DNA from: Nitrobacter sp039808345
GTDB lineage: Bacteria > Pseudomonadota > Alphaproteobacteria > Rhizobiales > Xanthobacteraceae
Assembly (NCBI RefSeq): GCF_047824785.1
Contig: NZ_CP181167.1
Span: 1,364,001-1,428,000, forward strand
Direction: 5' to 3'
DNA: 64,000 nt
Shown here in pieces: positions 1 through 8,303 of the stretch. The notes beneath the pieces are model-generated. The model was not told the origin of the DNA and searched no databases. It saw nothing but the letters and a program-made list of their open reading frames with translations. Position numbers and translations under genes: made by a program. How positions within the stretch are numbered: position 1 is the stretch's first letter; each line of letters begins with the position of its first letter.

Positions 1-27
1 GACGGAAGTTCAACAGCGGAGGCCGAT

Positions 28-498
28 ATGGCGGATGACAAGGCGAAGCGCGGCGGAAGCGACGGTCGCTTGATCGCGCTGCGTGAGGCTTACGAGGTTC
101 GTTACTGGTCCAGGAAATTCAAGGTCACGCCGTCGAAACTAAAGGCCGCGGTCAAGGCTGTCGGTCGTGCCGCCAAGACAGTCGAAGGCTATCTCAAGCT
201 GCAAAAGCGCGCGACCAACGACCGGGCGCTGATCGCGTTGACCCAGCCCTATGAGGTCAGATACTGGGCGAAGAAGTTCAAGGTGACGCCGGCAAGGCTT
301 CGCACTGCGGTCGGGGAGGTTGGACGCTCCGCGAAGAAAGTCGGTGTTTTCCTCGCCGCCAGGAAGACGGTCAAAAAGAAATCCGCCGTCAAAAAGAAGA
401 CAACGACCAAAAAGAAGACAACGGCGAAGACGGTAAAAGCGAAGACGCCAAAGGCGAAGAAAACAAAAAAGAGCGCCGGTAAGCGCGCCAGGGCATGA
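28..498 (+). CDS. Tandem DUF3606 protein with Lys-rich tail
   Basis: A 156-aa basic protein. Two copies of a roughly 45-residue unit lie at about residues 15-56 and 68-109; both carry YEVRYW followed by KKFKVTP or RKFKVTP, the pattern of DUF3606 proteins. From about residue 112 the chain is an Ala/Lys/Thr-rich tail (repeated KKK, TTKKK, AKT) like the C-terminus of histone H1 or bacterial histone-like proteins. I infer nucleic-acid binding; no enzymatic motif is visible. The stop TGA lies inside the sequence GCATGATCCC, the usual start of the intergenic palindromic repeat of this genome, so the repeat probably defines the 3' end. DUF3606 genes are often stress-related small genes in rhizobia (family knowledge). 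Function is otherwise unknown. Confidence 0.8.
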   Translation: MADDKAKRGGSDGRLIALREAYEVRYWSRKFKVTPSKLKAAVKAVGRAAKTVEGYLKLQKRATNDRALIALTQPYEVRYWAKKFKVTPARLRTAVGEVGRSAKKVGVFLAARKTVKKKSAVKKKTTTKKKTTAKTVKAKTPKAKKTKKSAGKRARA

Positions 499-568
499 TC
501 CCGGCCCGAAGTGACGCGTTTTCTTCACGCGAATCGGGGATGCCACTTCGCTCGAAAGCGCTATGGAT
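494..568. repeat. Dispersed palindromic repeat, family 1 copy
   Basis: Contains GCATGATCCCGG followed by GACGCGTTTTCTTCACGCGAA and a closing CACTTCGCTCGAAAGCGC arm. It is one of at least a dozen copies in the window of the GCGTTTTC...GAAAACGC module. It overlaps the end of the DUF3606 gene. Confidence 0.75.
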
Positions 569-874
569 AGCTTTCTCCGATGCCGCGGCCGGTGCGGATC
601 TGACCACGCCATAGTGTTTTCGAGCGAGGTGTTTTCGATCGAAACTCGTCTTTTCGCGTGAAGCATGTCCTCGGGCTCGATCCGAGAATGGGCCGGATCG
701 CGTGGAAGCGGCGTCAATCAAGATCGTGACGCCTCGCTCGCCCCTGACTCCATCGGAAGCGCGGAAAGCTGTAGTCGCGAGTGTCTATCAGGACGCCGCA
801 GCTATAGCGCGGGCGTGAAGTCCGCGCTTAACTCACGTTGAGTGCAAGTGATTGTCGAGAGGGCGCGTGAGGGC
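569..874. other. Intergenic stretch with degenerate repeat
   Basis: No gene is supported here. Around 617-680 there are degraded pieces of family 1 (TGTTTTCGAGCGAGG, CGAAACTCGTCTTTTCGCGTGAAGC), and the segment 655-695 repeats the variant GCATGTCCTCGGGCTCGATCC seen at 19124-19143. The rest shows nothing recognisable. Confidence 0.5.
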
Positions 875-1156
875 TCAGCGCGGTCCACGCGGACCGGCGG
901 CTGGACCGCCCCGGCCGGCTCCGGCGCCAAACACCGGCTTCGGTTTCATCGGCAGCAGGCCCTCGCGCTGCATCTTCTTGCGCGCAAGCTTGCGGGCGCG
1001 GCGCACGGCCTCGGCCTTTTCGCGCGCTTTCTTCTCGGAGGGCTTTTCGTAATGGCCGCGGAGCTTCATTTCGCGGAAAATTCCCTCACGCTGCATCTTC
1101 TTCTTCAGCGCCTTGAGGGCTTGATCGACATTATTATCGCGAACGAGAACCTGCAC
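875..1156 (-). CDS. rpsU: 30S ribosomal protein S21
   Basis: Small-subunit ribosomal protein S21, 93 aa. The N-terminal MQVLVRDNNVDQALKALKKK and the following REGIFREMKLR match the bS21 signature (helical, strongly basic), and the C-terminus is extended by a Gly/Pro/Arg-rich tail (GAGAGRGGPAAGPRG), common in alphaproteobacterial S21. The start codon is GTG at 1156, preceded by an AGAGG Shine-Dalgarno. bS21 binds near the 3' end of 16S rRNA and is needed for translation initiation. It stands alone here and is transcribed divergently from aqpZ. Confidence 0.95.
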   Translation of the reverse strand: MQVLVRDNNVDQALKALKKKMQREGIFREMKLRGHYEKPSEKKAREKAEAVRRARKLARKKMQREGLLPMKPKPVFGAGAGRGGPAAGPRGPR

Positions 1157-1418
1157 GCGGCATCCTCTTTTCAGTTAAACAGTGTGAGATTTGTCAGACA
1201 GCGAAGGGCCGACAAGCGAAGCCCTCAGCGTCAAGGCCGCCCATATATCAGTTAAAGGCGCGGATGTCCAATGTTGGACGATAGTTTGGTTCGCCGAAGA
1301 CGCCGAAATTCGGGTGGAATTTCCCCAAAAATGCATGATTGGGGTTCAGCAACGCCTCACATAGGGGTTTTATAAGCCTGCTCGGGGTGGTTGATTCTTC
1401 AACAAAGGAAGACGTGTC

Positions 1419-2135
1419 ATGGACGTCAGGAAATACGCGGCCGAACTGATTGGCACTTTTTGGCTGACTTTTATGGGATGCGGCAGCGCCGTCATCGCGG
1501 CGGCGTTTCCCGAGGTTGGCATCGGGCTGCTGGGCGTGGCTTTGACCTTCGGCCTGAGCGTTGTCACCATGGCCTATGCAATCGGGCATATTTCGGGGTG
1601 TCATCTCAATCCGGCGGTCACCCTCGGCCTGACCGCGGGCGGCCGGTTCCCGGCGTTGCAGGTGGTTCCTTACATCATCGCGCAGGTGATCGGGGCGATC
1701 GCCGCCGCCGCGCTGCTCTATGTGATCGCCAGCGGGGCGGCGGGCTTCGATGTCGCCAAGGGTTTCGCATCAAACGGCTTCGGTGAGCACTCGCCCGGTC
1801 ACTACAACCTCACGGTGGGTTTCATCACCGAGGTGGTGATGACGGCCATGTTCCTGTTCGTCATCATGGGATCGACCCACGGCAAGGCTCCGGCTGGTTT
1901 CGCGCCGCTGGCGATCGGTCTCGCGCTGGTGATGATCCATCTTGTCAGCATTCCCGTCACCAACACGTCGGTGAATCCGGCGCGCAGCACCGGTCCGGCG
2001 CTTTTTGTCGGCGGCTGGGCTCTGGAGCAGCTCTGGCTGTTCTGGGTGGCGCCACTGATCGGCGGTGTTATCGGCGGCGTTGTCTATCGCGGACTCAGCA
2101 GTGAGCCGGAAGGCGTCGTCGCGGGGAAGAAGTAG
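1419..2135 (+). CDS. aqpZ: Aquaporin Z
   Basis: Inner-membrane water channel of the MIP family, 238 aa, the usual length. It has six hydrophobic segments and both half-helix signatures: HLNPAVTLG with NPA at residues 64-66 and SVNPARSTGP with NPA at 186-188 followed by the selectivity-filter Arg189. His and Phe residues typical of a narrow aquaporin filter are present (FWLTF near the N-terminus), favouring AqpZ over a glycerol facilitator. The ATG at 1419 is preceded by AAAGGAAG. The gene is monocistronic: rpsU diverges upstream and a hairpin terminator follows. Confidence 0.93.
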   Translation: MDVRKYAAELIGTFWLTFMGCGSAVIAAAFPEVGIGLLGVALTFGLSVVTMAYAIGHISGCHLNPAVTLGLTAGGRFPALQVVPYIIAQVIGAIAAAALLYVIASGAAGFDVAKGFASNGFGEHSPGHYNLTVGFITEVVMTAMFLFVIMGSTHGKAPAGFAPLAIGLALVMIHLVSIPVTNTSVNPARSTGPALFVGGWALEQLWLFWVAPLIGGVIGGVVYRGLSSEPEGVVAGKK

Positions 2136-2158
2136 CGTTACAAGCGTTACAGACGAGA

Positions 2159-2188
2159 AGATTGCCGGGCCCGGTCCGGCAATCCTTT
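2159..2188 (+). terminator. Rho-independent terminator after aqpZ
   Basis: An 8-bp perfect stem ATTGCCGG / CCGGCAAT around a short GC loop, 25 bases beyond the aqpZ stop, followed by CCTTTCCC. The T-tract is weak. It lies between convergent aqpZ and purK and could serve both. Confidence 0.6.
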
Positions 2189-2256
2189 CCCAATGAAGAA
2201 TGTTTCTCAGGCCAGATGCGCTTTCGGCGTCAGCGCGGTTATCAGTAGCGCCGTTA

Positions 2257-3369
2257 TCAGTCGCGGCCCTTGGCGTCCGTGACCTGCACCTCGGTTACAT
2301 GCCCCATCTTGCGACCGGGGAGGGGCGGGCCCTTGCCGTAGATATGAACGGCTGCGCCGGGCACGGTGAGCCACTTCCGGTAATCGAGGACGTCCTTGCC
2401 GATCAGGTTCGTCATGACGGCGCTGCCCTGCCGCACCGGCTTGCCGAGTGGCCAGCCGGCGACCGCGCGAATATGCTGCTCGAACTGCGAGACCGAGGCG
2501 CCGTCCAGGGTCCAATGGCCGGAGTTGTGGACTCGCGGCGCGATCTCGTTGACGAGGAGCGCCGGCCCGCTTTCGCCGGGCACCACGAACATCTCCACGG
2601 CCAGCACGCCGATATAGTCGAGCGCGACAGCAATTTTCCCGGCCATGTCGCGGGCCTGCGCGGCGAGCGCGTCGGGAATTGCGGCCGGCGCGCGTGAATA
2701 TTTCAGGATGTGATCGCGATGCTCGTTCTCGGTCACGTCGAAACATTCGACACGGCCATCGGCGCCGCGCGCGGCAATCACGGAAATCTCGCGCTCGAAC
2801 GGCACGAAGGCCTCCACGACCGCCGACTTGGTGCAGAGATCGTCCCATACCTGATCAAGGTCGTCGCCGGCGCGGATGATGGCCTGTCCCTTGCCGTCGT
2901 AGCCGAACCGTCGGGTCTTGATTACGGCGGGCAGGCCGATGACCTTGATTGCCTCGCGAAGCCCCTGCGCTGACGCCACGTCGGCATAGGTGGCGGTGCC
3001 GATACCCAGGCCGGTGACGAAATTCTTTTCAAGCAGGCGGTCCTGCACCGTTTCCAGGATCCGATGATCCGGCAGCACCGGCCGGCGCGCGGCAAGCACC
3101 ATCGCGGTCGCCGCCGGGACGTTCTCGAATTCATAGGTGATCACGTCGACGTCGGTTGCGAACAGTTCTAGCGCCTCGACGTCGGCGTATTCGGCGCAGG
3201 TGGCGTTCTGCACAACGTCGAACGCCGGGGAGTCCGGGTCCGGCGAGAACACCTGACACTTGAGGCCGAGGTGCGCGGCCGCCAGGACCAGCATCCGGCC
3301 GAGCTGACCGCCACCGAGAATTCCGATGGTGTCGCCCGGTTTGAGCGCCGGCCGCCGGGAGCCGGTCAC
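2257..3369 (-). CDS. purK: N5-carboxyaminoimidazole ribonucleotide synthase
   Basis: ATP-dependent conversion of AIR and bicarbonate to N5-CAIR in de novo purine synthesis. The chain opens with GDTIGILGGGQLGRML (dinucleotide-like ATP-grasp N-domain) and carries ATP-grasp elements such as KTRRFGYDGKGQ, EAFVPFEREISVI and the metal-binding NEIAPRVHNSGHWT. About 370 aa, normal for PurK. I chose GTG at 3369 because it overlaps the purE stop as GTGA, a standard translationally coupled junction; an in-frame ATG lies at 3420 but is inside purE. Forms an operon with purE. Confidence 0.95.
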   Translation of the reverse strand: MTGSRRPALKPGDTIGILGGGQLGRMLVLAAAHLGLKCQVFSPDPDSPAFDVVQNATCAEYADVEALELFATDVDVITYEFENVPAATAMVLAARRPVLPDHRILETVQDRLLEKNFVTGLGIGTATYADVASAQGLREAIKVIGLPAVIKTRRFGYDGKGQAIIRAGDDLDQVWDDLCTKSAVVEAFVPFEREISVIAARGADGRVECFDVTENEHRDHILKYSRAPAAIPDALAAQARDMAGKIAVALDYIGVLAVEMFVVPGESGPALLVNEIAPRVHNSGHWTLDGASVSQFEQHIRAVAGWPLGKPVRQGSAVMTNLIGKDVLDYRKWLTVPGAAVHIYGKGPPLPGRKMGHVTEVQVTDAKGRD

Positions 3370-3854
3370 GCTGATTCCTCCGGATGCTCGGCCACCGCAT
3401 CCGTCTGCCGCTTGCGCCATGCCGTGAGGCGGCTGGCGAGCGGCGGGTCATTCAGCGCCAGCATGCTTGCCGCCAGCAGCGCCGCATTGATGGCGCCCGC
3501 CTTGCCGATCGCGAGCGTCCCCACCGGAACGCCGGCCGGCATCTGGACGATGGAATAGAGCGAATCGACGCCGGCAAGCGTCCTGGATTCCACGGGCACG
3601 CCCAGCACCGGAAGTTCCGTCAGCGCCGCCGTCATGCCGGGCAGATGCGCCGCGCCGCCCGCGCCGGCGATGATGACCTTGAACCCTTCGGCCTTGGCCC
3701 CGCTGGCGAACGCAAACAGTCTTTCAGGAGTACGGTGCGCGGACACGATCCGGTTCTCGCTCGTGACGCCGAGCGCGGCCAGCGTTTCCGCGGCGTGACG
3801 CATGGTCTCCCAGTCCGACTGGCTTCCCATGATGATGGCGACAACGGCGGTCAT
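3366..3854 (-). CDS. purE: N5-CAIR mutase (PurE class I)
   Basis: Converts N5-CAIR to CAIR, the step after PurK. The 162-aa product has the class I PurE landmarks: MGSQSDW near residue 10, SAHRTPERL around 45, and the GAGGAAHLPGM substrate loop around 75. An in-frame ATG at 3908 would add 18 residues not found in the family, so the ATG at 3854 (MTAVVAIIMGSQ) is preferred. The last bases overlap the purK start by 4 bp. First gene of a purEK operon. Confidence 0.95.
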   Translation of the reverse strand: MTAVVAIIMGSQSDWETMRHAAETLAALGVTSENRIVSAHRTPERLFAFASGAKAEGFKVIIAGAGGAAHLPGMTAALTELPVLGVPVESRTLAGVDSLYSIVQMPAGVPVGTLAIGKAGAINAALLAASMLALNDPPLASRLTAWRKRQTDAVAEHPEESA

Positions 3855-4067
3855 TTTTCTGTTTGTTTCTTCGAGAAGCCGAAACTGATCGGGGTTACAG
3901 GAAGGCACCTTGACGAGGCAAGCGGTCGGGCATGAACTATCCTTTCTTGGTGAACGGCGGCAAGCCTCGCGACGATCGAGACCATGAAAAAGTCACCCGA
4001 GGGCATGCCTTGCCCCGCATCATCGGGCGCAGGGCGGGTCGTTGGAATGCAGGCCGACGTCCGGCGT

Positions 4068-4274
4068 TCAGGCGATGATGTCCGGCGTGATCTGGTCTTC
4101 GATGAAGGAGATGCGATCGCGCAACTGCAGCTTGCGCTTCTTCAGCCGCTGTAGCCGCAGCAGATCCGGCGCGGGCGATTGATGCAGCGCATCTATGGCG
4201 GCGTCCAGGTCGCGGTGTTCCTGTTGCAGGCGGGCGAGCTCAGATCCGAGTTCGCGATCTTCTTCGTCGGCCAT
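4068..4274 (-). CDS. DUF465 (YdcH-like) small protein
   Basis: A 68-aa highly charged helical protein: LARLQQEHRDLDAAIDAL followed by LQRLKKRKLQLRDRISFIED, the hairpin-like coiled coil of DUF465/YdcH proteins. The ATG at 4274 (MADEEDRE) is chosen over an upstream in-frame start that would add 44 residues of unlikely composition. It is divergent from a second DUF465 gene at 4510, sharing a 235-bp intergenic region. Function unknown. Confidence 0.85.
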   Translation of the reverse strand: MADEEDRELGSELARLQQEHRDLDAAIDALHQSPAPDLLRLQRLKKRKLQLRDRISFIEDQITPDIIA

Positions 4275-4509
4275 GATGACGTACTGACTTGAATCGCGAA
4301 GAGCGATGCGAAGGTTTGGACTAACAACTTCGCGAATTATCTTCCTTGCCCGCGCCGCGCGCAAGTCGCGGGTTCCATGCGAGCGGTTGATTTTGGAATC
4401 CCGCAAAAATGATTGGCGGGTCCTTCAGTCCCCATCGACAGTCGTTCTGGTTCATGTAGACTTTAGGGTTCGGGGCGAATCTGAGGTTCATCTCACCGAG
4501 GAGGTTCGA

Positions 4510-4695
4510 ATGGCAATTCAGGCGCATCTCGCTGAACTGGAACGGAAACATCGAGTTCTGGAAAGCGAATTGCACGATGCTCTCAGGCACCTTTCCAGTG
4601 ACGACCTGAGGATTGCCGAGCTGAAGCGCCGGAAATTGATGCTCAAGGACGAGATCGAAAGACTTAAATTCTCCGCGACCGGGACCGTCCACTAA
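4510..4695 (+). CDS. DUF465 (YdcH-like) small protein
   Basis: A 61-aa protein starting MAIQAHLAELERKHRVLE and ending in the conserved basic segment IAELKRRKLMLKDEIERL. It is a paralogue of the divergent gene at 4068-4274 (compare LKRRKLMLKDEI with LKKRKLQLRDRI). A strong Shine-Dalgarno, GAGGAGG, lies just before ATG 4510. Predicted as an antiparallel coiled coil; role unknown. Confidence 0.85.
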   Translation: MAIQAHLAELERKHRVLESELHDALRHLSSDDLRIAELKRRKLMLKDEIERLKFSATGTVH

Positions 4696-4772
4696 ACTCT
4701 TAACCATTCGCTTGACGGGGTTACGGAGTCCGCAGCCGCTTCACTGCTGCCGGCTCGCGGGCGAGTTTGCTT

Positions 4773-5891
4773 TCAGCCGGGTACGTTTGCTGTTTCAGCC
4801 AAAGAGGCGACGTGATCGGCGATCGCAAGTGACGCGGTCAGGCCGGGTGATTCAATTCCGAACAGATTGATCAGCCCGGACAGGCCGTGGTCCGCGGGTC
4901 CCTGGATCATGAAGTCCTGCACCGCCACCGCCGGCGGCACGATTTTGGGCCGGATGCCGGAATAGGCGGGGATCAGGCTGTCGTCAGGCAGGGCGGGCCA
5001 GTAGCGCCGGATCGCGGGGTAGAACCGGGCGGCGCGCTCCGGGTCGACGTCATAGTTCGGCGTCTCGATCCATTCCACGTCGGGGCCGAAACGAGGCTGG
5101 CCGGCGAGGTCGAGCGTGAGATGCACGCCAAGGCCGCCGGGCTCGGGGACCGGATAGATCAGGCGCGAAAACGGCGCGCGGACGTTGCAACCGAAATAGC
5201 TTCCCTTGGCGAGATAGGCCGGTGGAATCCGGTCCACGGGCATGCCTTCGATACGGTGCGCCACCGCCGGAGCATGAAGTCCGGCGGCGTTGACCAGCAG
5301 ATCACAGGCGAGCGTCATCGGCGCGTCGCCGCCGGTTTCGATTTCCAGCCCGTGAGGCGTCGCCCTGGCGCCCGACAGGGGAGTAAGAAATGCGAACGCC
5401 GCGCCGTCCCGCTCGGCGTCACCGCGCAACGCCAGCATGAAGGCGTGACTGTCGATGATGCCGGTCGAGGGAGACAGCAATGCCGCCACGCAGCGTAGCG
5501 CCGGTTCAAGCGCGCGGGCCTCGCCGCCGTTCAGGAACCGGATGTCTTCAACGCCATTGGCCTGCGCTCGTGCTCTGATGGTTTGCAGCCTGTCGACCTC
5601 GCTTTCGGTGGTCGCGACGATCAGCTTGCCGCGCATCCGATGCGGAATGCCGTGCTCCCGGCAATAAGCGTAGAGGGCCGGGCGGCCGCTGACGCAGGTC
5701 CGCGCCATCAGGCTGCCGGAGGGATAGTAGATGCCGGCGTGTATCACCTCGCTGTTGCGCGAAGATGTTTCCGTTCCGATGTTGTCCGCAGCTTCGAGAA
5801 CGATCACCTCGCGGCCGGCGCGCGCGAGCCGTCGCGCGACCGCAAGCCCGATCACGCCTGCGCCCACCACCACGCACTCAACCCTGTCCAT
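4773..5891 (-). CDS. FAD-dependent oxidoreductase, L-2-hydroxyglutarate oxidase-like
   Basis: A 372-aa DAO-family flavoprotein. The N-terminal VVVGAGVIGLAVARRLARAG is a GxGxxG FAD-binding fold, followed by ETSSRNSEVIHAGIYYP, a segment typical of LhgO/L2HGDH-type enzymes that oxidise L-2-hydroxyglutarate to 2-oxoglutarate. PVPEPGGLGVHLTLDLAG and the C-terminal GIESPGLTASLAIADHV agree with that family. An ATG at 5936 would start inside a palindromic repeat (5931-5998), so the ATG at 5891 (MDRVECVVVGAG) is preferred. Substrate is inferred from family only. No operon partner. Confidence 0.82.
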   Translation of the reverse strand: MDRVECVVVGAGVIGLAVARRLARAGREVIVLEAADNIGTETSSRNSEVIHAGIYYPSGSLMARTCVSGRPALYAYCREHGIPHRMRGKLIVATTESEVDRLQTIRARAQANGVEDIRFLNGGEARALEPALRCVAALLSPSTGIIDSHAFMLALRGDAERDGAAFAFLTPLSGARATPHGLEIETGGDAPMTLACDLLVNAAGLHAPAVAHRIEGMPVDRIPPAYLAKGSYFGCNVRAPFSRLIYPVPEPGGLGVHLTLDLAGQPRFGPDVEWIETPNYDVDPERAARFYPAIRRYWPALPDDSLIPAYSGIRPKIVPPAVAVQDFMIQGPADHGLSGLINLFGIESPGLTASLAIADHVASLAETANVPG

Positions 5892-5930
5892 CTGCAATCC
5901 GGACTGTTTTCCGATCACCGCGGCGCAATC

Positions 5931-5998
5931 GAGCATGATCCTGTCCGAAACCGGTTTCGCTTTGCGCTGGCGCGGCCATTCGGGGTTGGGATCATGCC
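5931..5998. repeat. Palindromic repeat, GAGCATGATC subtype
   Basis: GAGCATGATCCTGTCCGAAA ... CGCTGGCGCGGCCATTCGG ... GGGATCATGCC. It is nearly the same as the copy at 20514-20581, which shares the core CGAAACCGGTT and GCTGGCGCGGCC. The arms GCATGATC / GATCATGC are complementary, so it can fold into a hairpin. It lies at the 5' side of the flavoprotein gene. Confidence 0.75.
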
Positions 5999-6243
5999 TT
6001 GGCGGTGGCCATTAATCATGAGAGATCGATTGTGGCAATCCGGGTCACATTTGCCAACCAATCTCAACCACGCGTGTTGAGTAGGAATTGGTGCCTCCGG
6101 GCCCGAATGCCGCATCCAAAGTTCTGCCGGCAACGTGTATTGCCGATGGTTGTTTGATTTCGACATTCGCAAGAACGCGCGATGGATATGATGGCTTCGA
6201 TCGAAGACGCTATAATCTTCATCGCGAAACGAAACGGGATGGA

Positions 6244-7392
6244 ATGACGGACGAGGCGAGACGGGGTTCCGAAGCGATAGCGCCGGCCGGCAAGCTCTTG
6301 TTGCGGGTCGATGCGGTCGTCAGGCGCTTTGGCGAAGTGACCGCTGTCGATCATCTGTCGCTCGACATCGGGACGGGGGAGTTTTTTGCGCTGCTGGGGC
6401 CGAGCGGCTGCGGCAAGACCACGCTGCTCCGGATGCTGGGAGGATTCGAGACGCCTGATGGCGGGCGCATCCTTCTCGACGGTCAGGACATATCCGGCGT
6501 TCCGCCGCATCGGCGGCCGGTCAACATGATGTTCCAGAACTACGCGCTGTTTCCGCATCTGTCCGTGCGGGACAACATCGCGTTCGGGCTGAGGCGGGCG
6601 GGCCTGCCGCGCGCCGAGATCGAAGCGCGGGTCACGGAGATGCTGGCGCTGGTGAGTCTCGAGGGCATGGAAAAACGCAAGCCGGAGCAACTCTCGGGCG
6701 GCCAGAGGCAGCGCGTGGCGCTAGCGCGCGCGCTCGCCCGGCGTCCGCGCCTGTTGCTGCTCGATGAGCCGATGGCCGCGCTCGACAAGAAGCTGCGCGA
6801 GAACACGCAAGCCGAATTGATGCGGCTGCAGCGTCAGCTCGGCATGACCTTCATCATCGTCACCCATGATCAGGAGGAGGCGATGATGATGGCGGATCGC
6901 ATCGGGGTCATGAATGCTGGGCGTCTGCAACAGGTGGCGACGCCGCGACAGCTCTATGAGGCGCCGAATTCGCGCTGGATCGCCGAGTTCGTCGGTGGAA
7001 TCAACATCATCGATGGCGAGGTGGAGTCGCGCGGCGGCGGCCGCATGACGGTCGCGACGCAGGCCGCCGGACGGGTGACGGCGGCGACGCCCTTGCAGGC
7101 GCTGACGACGGATCGGGTCTGCGTTGCGATACGCCCGGAAAAGATTCGCCTGTCGAGCGGCGCGGCGGCGCCCGATGCGGGCGATGCTGTCGGGACCAAC
7201 CGCATGGAAGGCGTCATTGCCGGCGTCAGCTATCTTGGCGGCCAGACCCGCTATCAGGTCAGGCTCGATCACGGAGCGCTGATGCACGCATCGGTCGCCA
7301 ACACCGTTCGGCGGGAGGCCGAAACGTTCGATATGGCGCAGCGCGTGGCGGCGTGTTTCGCGCCGGACGACTGCATGGTGCTTGACCGATGA
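6244..7392 (+). CDS. potG: Polyamine ABC transporter ATP-binding protein (PotA/PotG type)
   Basis: A 382-aa ABC ATPase energising uptake of putrescine or spermidine. Walker A is GPSGCGKTTLLR, the Q-loop is MMFQNYALFPHLSV, the signature is LSGGQRQRVALARAL, Walker B is LLLLDEPMAALD and the H-loop is IVTHDQEEAM. The C-terminal 120 residues form a TOBE-like regulatory domain (CVAIRPEKIRL, SYLGGQTRYQV). ATG 6244 follows GGGATGGA; the longer ORF start at 6088 is unlikely. The stop overlaps potH by 4 bp (ATGA). The substrate is inferred from the order ATPase-permease-permease and sequence type. Confidence 0.88.
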   Translation: MTDEARRGSEAIAPAGKLLLRVDAVVRRFGEVTAVDHLSLDIGTGEFFALLGPSGCGKTTLLRMLGGFETPDGGRILLDGQDISGVPPHRRPVNMMFQNYALFPHLSVRDNIAFGLRRAGLPRAEIEARVTEMLALVSLEGMEKRKPEQLSGGQRQRVALARALARRPRLLLLDEPMAALDKKLRENTQAELMRLQRQLGMTFIIVTHDQEEAMMMADRIGVMNAGRLQQVATPRQLYEAPNSRWIAEFVGGINIIDGEVESRGGGRMTVATQAAGRVTAATPLQALTTDRVCVAIRPEKIRLSSGAAAPDAGDAVGTNRMEGVIAGVSYLGGQTRYQVRLDHGALMHASVANTVRREAETFDMAQRVAACFAPDDCMVLDR

Positions 7393-8303
7393 GCGGACGA
7401 CGCCTTTTCGCCGCTCCCGCGCGCAAGGCGGCGCTTGCGCCGTTTCTGTGGATGCTGCTGTTTTTCCTGCTGCCGTTCGGCTTCGTGCTGAAGATCAGCC
7501 TGTCGCACGCGGTGATGGCGCAGCCGCCTTATCTGCCGGTGTTCGATCCGGCCGCGGGAGTGGACGCTCTCAAGGCGGCCTTTGCGGCGCTGTCGCTCGA
7601 CAACTTCAGGCTGCTTGCGTCGGATCATTTTTACGTGCTGTCCTACCTGCGAAGCGTTGTCGTTGCCCTGGTCTCGACGTCGATCCTGCTCGCGATCGGC
7701 TATCCCATCGCTTACGGCATGTCGCGCCTGCCGGCACGCTGGCAGCCGATTGCGATGATCCTGGTGATCGTGCCGTTCTGGACCTCGTTCTTGATCCGCG
7801 TTTACGCGTGGATCAATATTCTCCAGCACGACGGCATCCTGAACGACGTTCTGATGGCGCTGCGCCTCGTCAGCGCGCCCGTCGTGTGGCTGTCCACCGA
7901 CGCCGCGATGTATATCGGGCTGGTCTATTCCTACCTGCCTTTCATGATTCTGCCGCTCTACGCGACATTGGCGAAGATCGATCCCGCGCTTCTTGAGGCT
8001 TCCGCCGACCTCGGCGGCTCGCGCCTGACGACGTTCTGGCTGGTGACGGTGCCGCTGTCGCTGCCGGGTGTCGGCGCAGGCGCGCTGCTGTGCTTCATTC
8101 CGATCGTTGGCGAGTTCGTGATTCCGGATCTGCTCGCGGGGTCGGCGTCGCCGATGATCGGGCAGACGCTGTGGCTGGAGTTCTTTAACAACCACGATTG
8201 GCCGGTAGCGTCGGCGATCGCCGTCGTGCTGCTGGTGCTGCTGCTGGCGCCGCTTCTGATTTATGAGCGCGTGCAGCGCCGCCAGTTGGAAGGGACGCGG
8301 TGA
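7389..8303 (+). CDS. potH: Polyamine ABC transporter permease (PotH type)
   Basis: A 304-aa inner-membrane permease with about six membrane segments; LAPFLWMLLFFLLPFGFVLK forms the first. The cytoplasmic EAA loop is LEASADLGGSRLTTFWLVTVP, the coupling site for the ATPase. A large periplasmic insertion with FDPAAGVDALKAAFAALSLD between the first two segments is typical of PotH/PotB. Overlaps potG (ATGA) and abuts potI, so translation is coupled. Confidence 0.88.
   Translation: MSGRRLFAAPARKAALAPFLWMLLFFLLPFGFVLKISLSHAVMAQPPYLPVFDPAAGVDALKAAFAALSLDNFRLLASDHFYVLSYLRSVVVALVSTSILLAIGYPIAYGMSRLPARWQPIAMILVIVPFWTSFLIRVYAWINILQHDGILNDVLMALRLVSAPVVWLSTDAAMYIGLVYSYLPFMILPLYATLAKIDPALLEASADLGGSRLTTFWLVTVPLSLPGVGAGALLCFIPIVGEFVIPDLLAGSASPMIGQTLWLEFFNNHDWPVASAIAVVLLVLLLAPLLIYERVQRRQLEGTR

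Noticed and set aside
842..1255. Long ORFs on the + strand over rpsU
   Set aside because: Antisense shadows of the ribosomal protein S21 gene.
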